DNA from: Treponema sp.
GTDB taxonomy: Bacteria; Spirochaetota; Spirochaetia; Treponematales; UBA12059
Length of the DNA: 18,354 nucleotides
NCBI GenBank assembly: GCA_012517645.1
Contig: JAAYUR010000378.1
Location: 1 to 18,354 of the forward strand
Direction: 5' to 3'
The notes below the pieces were generated by a model. The model was not told where the DNA came from, did not search any database, and saw only the letters and a program-made list of their open reading frames with translations. Below, piece by piece: positions 14,337-18,354 of this stretch (within the stretch, counting starts at the first letter, position 1; every line of letters starts with the position of its first letter). The translations under genes and the position numbers were made by a program.

Positions 14337-14348
14337 CCGGTCGGCCGC

Positions 14349-15506
14349 TTACTGGGCGGCGTAGTTCTCGAGGAACTTGTACTGGCCGTCCACGATCTTG
14401 ATGATCGCGGCGTCCTTGCCCTCGGGGTTGTGGGTGGTCGGGCTGATCTTGATCCGCCCGGTGATGCCCTGGATGTCCGTGCTCTCGAAGGCCTTGGCCA
14501 AGGCCTCTCCGTCCACCTTGCCCGCGCGCTTGAGCCCGTCCACCAGCATGAGGACCGCGTCGTGGACCAGGTAGCCGTTCAGCTCGGTGTCCTTGCCGTA
14601 CTTGGCCTTGTAGCGGGCCTTGTAGTCCTGGACGGTGGGCTGGTCGTAGTCGAGGTGGTTCACGAAGATCCCGCCCTCCACGGCCTTGCCGCCGAGCTTG
14701 AAAAGGTCGGGTGAAGGCCATCCGTCGCCGCCCATGAAGGTGGCGGTGATTCCGAGCTCCCGAGCCTGGGTGGCGGAAAGGGCCACCTCGGTGAAGAAGT
14801 AGGGCATGAAGATGACGTCGGGAGCGGCGGCCTTGATCTTGGAGAGCTGGGCGCGGAAGTCCTTGTCTCCGGAGGTGAAGCCTTCCTTGGCTACGATCTT
14901 TCCGCCCTTGCCCTCGAAGGACTTCACGAAGAACTCCGTGAGGCCCTGGGAGTAGTCGTCGGATACGTCGTAGAGGACCGCGGCCTTCTTGGCGTTGAGC
15001 TTGTCGTAGGCGTAGCCCGCGGCGACGGCGCCCTGGTAGGGGTCGATGAAGCAGACGCGGAAGTTGTAGGGCTTCACCTTGCCGTCCTGGACCGTGACCT
15101 TGGGGTTGGTCGCCACGGTGGCGATGTCCGGCACCTTGGCCTGCTCCAGGGTGGAGGCGATGGGGATGGCGTTGCCGGAGGCGTTGGGCCCGAGAATGGC
15201 CACGACCTTGTCCTGGGAGACCAGGCGGTTCGTGACGTTCACCGCTTCCTGGGCGTCTCCCTTGTTGTCGTACCCGATCACCTCGAGCATGTACTTCTTC
15301 CCGCCCACCTCGATGCCGCCCTTGGCGTTGTACTCCTCGAAGAGCATCTTGACGGTGTTGAACTCGTTCTCGCCCCAGACGGCCTGATCACCGGTGAGGG
15401 CTCCGAACCATCCCACCTTGATGGTGTCGGTCTTCTGCTTGCCGCCGCAACCGGCAAGAACCAACGCGATCGCCAGGACGACGAACGCTACTTTCCGGAA
15501 GTTCAT
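14349..15506 (-). CDS. livK: Branched-chain amino-acid ABC transporter, substrate-binding lipoprotein
   Basis: A 385-residue periplasmic-binding protein of the Leu/Ile/Val family (Peripla_BP_6). The N-terminus MNFRKVAFVVLAIALVLAGC is a lipoprotein signal with lipobox LAGC, so the mature protein starts at C20 and is lipid-anchored outside the inner membrane. Family marks are IKVGWFGALTGDQAVWG, ILGPNASGNAIPIASTLEQAKVPDIATVATNP (the ligand-binding serine loop), and KKAAVLYDVSDDYSQGLTEFF. It is the first gene of livKHMGF. The exact ligand is uncertain, because this family also includes amide and urea binders. The ATG is preceded by a strong ribosome binding site, AAGGAGG, four bases away, unlike the leaderless genes nearby. 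Confidence 0.95.
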   Translation of the reverse strand: MNFRKVAFVVLAIALVLAGCGGKQKTDTIKVGWFGALTGDQAVWGENEFNTVKMLFEEYNAKGGIEVGGKKYMLEVIGYDNKGDAQEAVNVTNRLVSQDKVVAILGPNASGNAIPIASTLEQAKVPDIATVATNPKVTVQDGKVKPYNFRVCFIDPYQGAVAAGYAYDKLNAKKAAVLYDVSDDYSQGLTEFFVKSFEGKGGKIVAKEGFTSGDKDFRAQLSKIKAAAPDVIFMPYFFTEVALSATQARELGITATFMGGDGWPSPDLFKLGGKAVEGGIFVNHLDYDQPTVQDYKARYKAKYGKDTELNGYLVHDAVLMLVDGLKRAGKVDGEALAKAFESTDIQGITGRIKISPTTHNPEGKDAAIIKIVDGQYKFLENYAAQ

Positions 15507-15529
15507 GAAGCCTCCTTGAACTTACCTGT

Positions 15530-15545
15530 TAAACCATGTGGTTTA
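15530..15545. promoter_or_regulatory. Palindromic operator-like site in the liv leader
   Basis: TAAACCA-TG-TGGTTTA, a perfect seven-base dyad around two central bases, lies between the predicted liv promoter and the livK ribosome binding site. It could be a repressor operator or, in RNA, a TAAACC/GGTTTA hairpin with a four-base loop close to the ribosome site. It is unusually AT-rich for the region. No regulator gene is nearby. Confidence 0.45.
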
Positions 15546-15552
15546 CTCATGC

Positions 15553-15568
15553 CCGTCCCTACGGACGG
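15553..15568 (-). repeat. Short hairpin at the 5' end of the liv leader
   Basis: CCGTCC (15553-15558) and GGACGG (15563-15568) with a four-base loop. It falls at the predicted start of the liv transcript and could stabilise the 5' end. Confidence 0.4.
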
Positions 15569-15575
15569 CCGCACC

Positions 15576-15604
15576 AGTATATAGCCGAGTTCGGGAGGAT
15601 TCAA
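15576..15604 (-). promoter_or_regulatory. Predicted promoter of the liv operon
   Basis: Minus strand: TTGAAT (15604-15599), a 17-bp spacer and TATACT (15581-15576). Transcription would begin near 15569 and give a leader of about 60 bases with a hairpin, a palindrome and a strong Shine-Dalgarno. Confidence 0.65.
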
Positions 15605-15670
15605 TACAAAAAAGATGATTTCTTATGTAGAAACGCCCGGAAGGACGGCCGGAAGCCGGGGCTTTTCCCG

Positions 15671-16228
15671 CTATCGGGACCGGTACTCCAGCACCGCGGG
15701 AAGGGAAAGGTCCGAGGGGGACTTGGCCTGGGCGGCGAAATAGGCCAACCGGCCGACCAGGGCCTCCAGGAAAGGCATGGAGTCTCCGGCCGGGGGGGGC
15801 ACCTCGGCCAGGATCCAGTAGGAGGAGTCCCGGAGGGCGTAGGCCGTACCGGGCCCCTCCCCGGTCTCGACGGGCCGGGAGTACGCCCGGGTCCGGGTTC
15901 CCGCCGGCGATCGGAACGGGAGTTCCGCCCACTCCGGGGGCAGGTAGAGCTCCTCCCGGATTACCCAAACCCGGATGAGGCCCGCGGACGGACGATACTC
16001 CCCGTACAGGGCTGGAAGGGAGTTCGCCGGCAGGTACGGAATGCCCCGGACCGGGAGGGTGCCCCGGACCAGGACCGCCCGGGCGGAGGTGGTCTGGGAA
16101 GCCGCGGCCTGCGAGGCCAGAAGGCATACCGTGAATCCGAGGGCCGCGGCGACCAGCCGGGAAGTCCGCCGTCGCTTCGCCCGTCCAGCGGCGGCTAGAG
16201 GCCTTCGGCCCAGCATCCCGCTCCACAT
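15671..16228 (-). CDS. Secreted protein of unknown function
   Basis: A 185-residue protein that I do not recognise. A basic N-terminus (GRAKRRRTSR) is followed by a hydrophobic stretch (LVAAALGFTVCLLA) and a likely signal-peptidase site near AAASQ, so it is probably exported. The mature part has mixed charge, several proline-rich turns and no cysteine after the signal region; nothing points to a catalytic domain. I chose the ATG at 16228, which has GGAGGGGAG directly before it. The ATG at 16216 is also possible, and the frame is open to 16297, but the extra residues there come from a GC-rich short tandem repeat. It lies 52 bp after glmS on the same strand and may be co-transcribed with it. 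Confidence 0.6.
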   Translation of the reverse strand: MWSGMLGRRPLAAAGRAKRRRTSRLVAAALGFTVCLLASQAAASQTTSARAVLVRGTLPVRGIPYLPANSLPALYGEYRPSAGLIRVWVIREELYLPPEWAELPFRSPAGTRTRAYSRPVETGEGPGTAYALRDSSYWILAEVPPPAGDSMPFLEALVGRLAYFAAQAKSPSDLSLPAVLEYRSR

Positions 16229-16233
16229 CTCCC

Positions 16234-16258
16234 CTCCGTGCTCTCCGTGAACTCCGTG
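16234..16258 (-). repeat. Nine-base short tandem repeat before the secreted-protein gene
   Basis: Three copies of CACGGAG at a period of nine bases (minus strand; 16258-16252, 16249-16243, 16240-16234). The last copy contributes the ribosome binding site of the downstream gene. If translated, the array gives a short GVHGEHGG-like peptide, a pattern known from intergenic repeats in other bacteria. Confidence 0.6.
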
Positions 16259-16280
16259 GTGGATTCCGGATTTCCGTGCG

Positions 16281-18104
16281 CTATTCGACGGTGACACTCT
16301 TGGCCAGGTTCCGGGGCTGGTCCACGTCCCGATTGAGCTCCAGCGCGCAGAAGTACGCGAATAGCTGCAACGGAGCGGACATCAGGAAGGGATAGAAGCG
16401 TTCGTCGATCCGAGGTACCCCGATGAAGTCATCCGCAAGCTCGCGGACCTCCTCGTCCCCTTCTACCCCGAAAGCGATGACCGGGCCTCCCCGGGCTTTT
16501 ATCTCCTTCATGTTGCTGAAGGTCTTTTCCCGAAGGAAGTCGTCGGGCACCAGGAAGACACTGGGCGTCTCGGGATTGACCAGGGCGATAGGGCCGTGCT
16601 TGATCTCCCCGGCCCCGTACCCCTCCGCGTGGATGTAGGATATCTCCTTGAGCTTGAGAGCTCCCTCCAGGGCCAAGGGGAACATCAGATTGCGCCCCAT
16701 GAATAGGAAGTCCCGGGCCTTCGCGTACTTTTTGGCCAGGGCCTGTATCCGATCCCGGAGGGACAGGGTCCGGGCCACCTTGTCCGGGACGGATTGAAGG
16801 GCCTCCATGAAGCGCCGGCCTTCCTGGGGGCTCATGTCGTGCATACGGGCCAGTAGGAGGGTCAGGGTGTAGAACGCCGCAAGCTGGCTGGTAAAGGCCT
16901 TGGTGGAAGCCACCGCGATCTCGGGACCCGAATGGACGTAGACTCCCCCGTCGCTTTCCCGGGCTATCGTGGAGCCCACCACGTTGCAGACGCCCAGGAC
17001 CGTCCCTCCCTTCCGTTTCACTTCCCGCATGGCGTACAGAGTGTCCGCGGTCTCCCCGGACTGGGAGACCGCCAGGAAAAGAGTGTTCGGCTCCACCACA
17101 CAATTCCGGTACCGGATCTCGCTGGCCAGCTCCGCGGAGGCCGGAATCCGGGCCACGCTCTCCAGGAGGTAGGCCCCGACCAAGCCCGCGTGCCAACTAG
17201 TGCCCGCGGCGATGATCTTGATCCTCTGAATCGCATGGAGCTGTTGGGGAGTCAGATTCAGGCCCCCCAGCTTACCGGTCGCGAACTCCGGATCCAACCT
17301 CCCGGACAAGGCCCGGCCGATGGATTCGGGCTGCTCGAAGATCTCCTTTTCCATGTAGCAAGGAAAGCCCGCCTTTTCGATCTCTCCGAGATCCCAATCC
17401 ACACGGTCGATCCGCTTGTCCACGGGTTGATCGGCCAGGTCCGTGATGGAAAAGCCGTCGGGACGAATATCCGCGACCTCTCCGTCGTTCATGAAGACCA
17501 CCCGCTTGGTATGGGCCACCATGGCCATGACGTCGCTGGCCAGGAGCATCTCCCCCTCCCCCACCCCGATCACGAGGGGGCTTCCCTTGCGAGCGCCCAC
17601 GATGCGGCCGGGCTCGTCGGCGTGCATGACCGCGATCCCGTACGTCCCTTCCAGTCGTTGGACCGCGGCCTTGACCGCCTTTTCCAGGTCTCCCTCGTAG
17701 AATCGGGCGACCAAGTGGGCGATAACCTCCGTGTCCGTCTCGCTGGCAAAGACAGCGCCCTCGGCCAGCAGTTTCTCCTTGATGATCTTATAATTCTCCA
17801 CGATCCCGTTGTGGACCAGCACGACCTTCCCGGTCGGGTCCCGGTGAGGATGCGCGTTGGCCGCCGTCACCCCGCCGTGGGTCGCCCAGCGGGTATGACC
17901 GATGCCGCAGGTTCCGGGCAGGTCATCGGGAACGATGGCCTTGAGTTGAGCGATCTTTCCGACCGTCTTGATAACGGAAAGATCCGATCCGTTCTGCACG
18001 ACGATACCCGCCGAATCGTACCCCCTGTATTCCAGCCTCTTAAGCCCCTCCACCAGGATGGGCGCAGCCCTCCGGGGGCCCGTATACCCCACGATTCCGC
18101 ACAT
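16281..18104 (-). CDS. glmS: Glutamine-fructose-6-phosphate aminotransferase (isomerizing)
   Basis: A 607-residue cytoplasmic enzyme that makes glucosamine-6-phosphate from fructose-6-phosphate and glutamine, the first step towards UDP-GlcNAc for peptidoglycan. The mature N-terminus is CGIVGYTG with nucleophile C2, followed by GHTRWATHG (69-77) and the rest of the glutaminase domain (to about 220). The two SIS sugar-isomerase domains follow: GTSWHAG (301-307), SQSGET (from 348), STKAFTSQ (from 400), and EGYGAGEIKHGP in the second domain. The C-terminus LAKSVTVE is the invariant end of GlmS. The frame is open upstream to 18347, but the ATG at 18104 gives the required Met-Cys and has a Shine-Dalgarno (TTGGAG, five bases). 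Confidence 0.98.
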   Translation of the reverse strand: MCGIVGYTGPRRAAPILVEGLKRLEYRGYDSAGIVVQNGSDLSVIKTVGKIAQLKAIVPDDLPGTCGIGHTRWATHGGVTAANAHPHRDPTGKVVLVHNGIVENYKIIKEKLLAEGAVFASETDTEVIAHLVARFYEGDLEKAVKAAVQRLEGTYGIAVMHADEPGRIVGARKGSPLVIGVGEGEMLLASDVMAMVAHTKRVVFMNDGEVADIRPDGFSITDLADQPVDKRIDRVDWDLGEIEKAGFPCYMEKEIFEQPESIGRALSGRLDPEFATGKLGGLNLTPQQLHAIQRIKIIAAGTSWHAGLVGAYLLESVARIPASAELASEIRYRNCVVEPNTLFLAVSQSGETADTLYAMREVKRKGGTVLGVCNVVGSTIARESDGGVYVHSGPEIAVASTKAFTSQLAAFYTLTLLLARMHDMSPQEGRRFMEALQSVPDKVARTLSLRDRIQALAKKYAKARDFLFMGRNLMFPLALEGALKLKEISYIHAEGYGAGEIKHGPIALVNPETPSVFLVPDDFLREKTFSNMKEIKARGGPVIAFGVEGDEEVRELADDFIGVPRIDERFYPFLMSAPLQLFAYFCALELNRDVDQPRNLAKSVTVE

Positions 18105-18120
18105 AGATGCTCCAAGATGC

Positions 18121-18157
18121 CGGCCGAACGGCCGTAGTTTGGGCGCCGAAGGCGCCC
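18121..18157 (-). repeat. Two GC hairpins in the glmS leader
   Basis: GGGCGCC/GGCGCCC (18141-18157, loop TTC in the glmS sense) and CGGCC/GGCCG (18121-18134). Both would lie in the glmS 5' leader. They are too small and simple for the glmS ribozyme. Confidence 0.55.
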
Positions 18158-18173
18158 GAATCCAGTGTACCCC

Positions 18174-18203
18174 ACTATACGGCTTGAATCTCGATCCTGT
18201 ACA
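18174..18203 (-). promoter_or_regulatory. Candidate glmS promoter
   Basis: Minus strand: TGTACA (18203-18198), an 18-bp spacer and TATAGT (18179-18174), about 70 bases before the ATG. A second possible -10, TACACT, lies at 18169-18164. The sequence from about 18204 to the window end shows no gene that I can support. Confidence 0.4.
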
Positions 18204-18354
18204 GGTGGGCGCCCCGGCTTTTGCCCGGCGGCGGGCAGGGCGAAGGACGGTGGAGAGCGGTCGGTTGACGGAAGGGACGCAAGTACGCGGCTTCATCTCA
18301 CGCGATAGCATAGTCATCATCCGCGCACTGCACCCATTTCCGTCCACTGTCCAC

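Noticed and set aside
16229..16297. Longer start of the secreted protein at 16297
   Set aside because: The extra residues derive from the nine-base tandem repeat and lie upstream of a good ribosome binding site for 16228.
18105..18180. glmS ribozyme in the glmS leader
   Set aside because: The leader is only about 70 bases with two simple GC hairpins; I see none of the size or pseudoknot structure of the ribozyme.
18105..18347. N-terminal extension of glmS
   Set aside because: GlmS needs Met-Cys at the start, because Cys2 is the nucleophile after methionine removal; the extension would abolish this.

Overview
This window is a GC-rich stretch of bacterial chromosome, with GC concentrated at third codon positions. 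It is densely packed with metabolic and transport genes, and no phage, insertion sequence, CRISPR array, rRNA or tRNA is visible. The gene set is a split chromate transporter, a REC-PAS-GGDEF-EAL protein, a DUF2156 protein, peptidase T, a LivKHMGF transporter with a lipoprotein binding protein, and GlmS. A high-GC free-living or gut spirochaete (Treponema/Spirochaeta-like) would fit, but this is a low-confidence inference. No 16S or other phylogenetic marker is in the window.

Layout. Positions 1-585 hold the end of one chromate-transporter half and the complete second half (+). Positions 622-2688 encode a cyclic-di-GMP response regulator (+). Positions 2726-4670 carry a nucleotidyltransferase-like protein and a DUF2156 protein (both -). 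Positions 4756-6012 carry peptidase T (+), which has an in-frame amber codon at codon 27. Positions 6231-6932 encode a class-I glutamine amidotransferase (-). Positions 7069-8892 are aspS (+), and 9075-10094 encode a membrane-anchored N-acetylmuramoyl-L-alanine amidase (+). Positions 10122-10703 encode a LysE-type exporter (-). The branched-chain amino-acid ABC operon livKHMGF runs from 15506 down to 10959 (-). A secreted protein of unknown function (15671-16228, -) and glmS (16281-18104, -) close the window.

The most unusual signal concerns gene starts. Eight genes have no Shine-Dalgarno sequence. In seven of them a sigma70-type -10 box sits 5-8 bases before the ATG, so the predicted transcription start falls on or next to the start codon (leaderless mRNA); in the eighth the distance is 11 bases. 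Several share a TTGCCC or TTGACC -35 box at exactly 17 or 18 bp spacing. By contrast livK, livM, glmS, the chromate-transporter half and the secreted protein have clear ribosome binding sites. This splits the gene set into two initiation modes and fixes several starts that longest-ORF calling would place too far upstream.

The second unusual signal is a set of perfect or near-perfect hairpins clustered just after stop codons: four after pepT/amidotransferase, two after aspS, and four or more after livF. They form sequence families with conserved loops and variable, fully compensated stems, and they lack a classical U-tract.

Functionally the genes touch amino-acid and peptide traffic (LivKHMGF import, LysE export, PepT), the supply and remodelling of peptidoglycan precursors (GlmS, amidase), translation (AspRS) and second-messenger signalling. 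They look like independent transcription units, apart from the liv operon, the chromate pair, and possibly two close pairs (DUF2156/nucleotidyltransferase and glmS/secreted protein).
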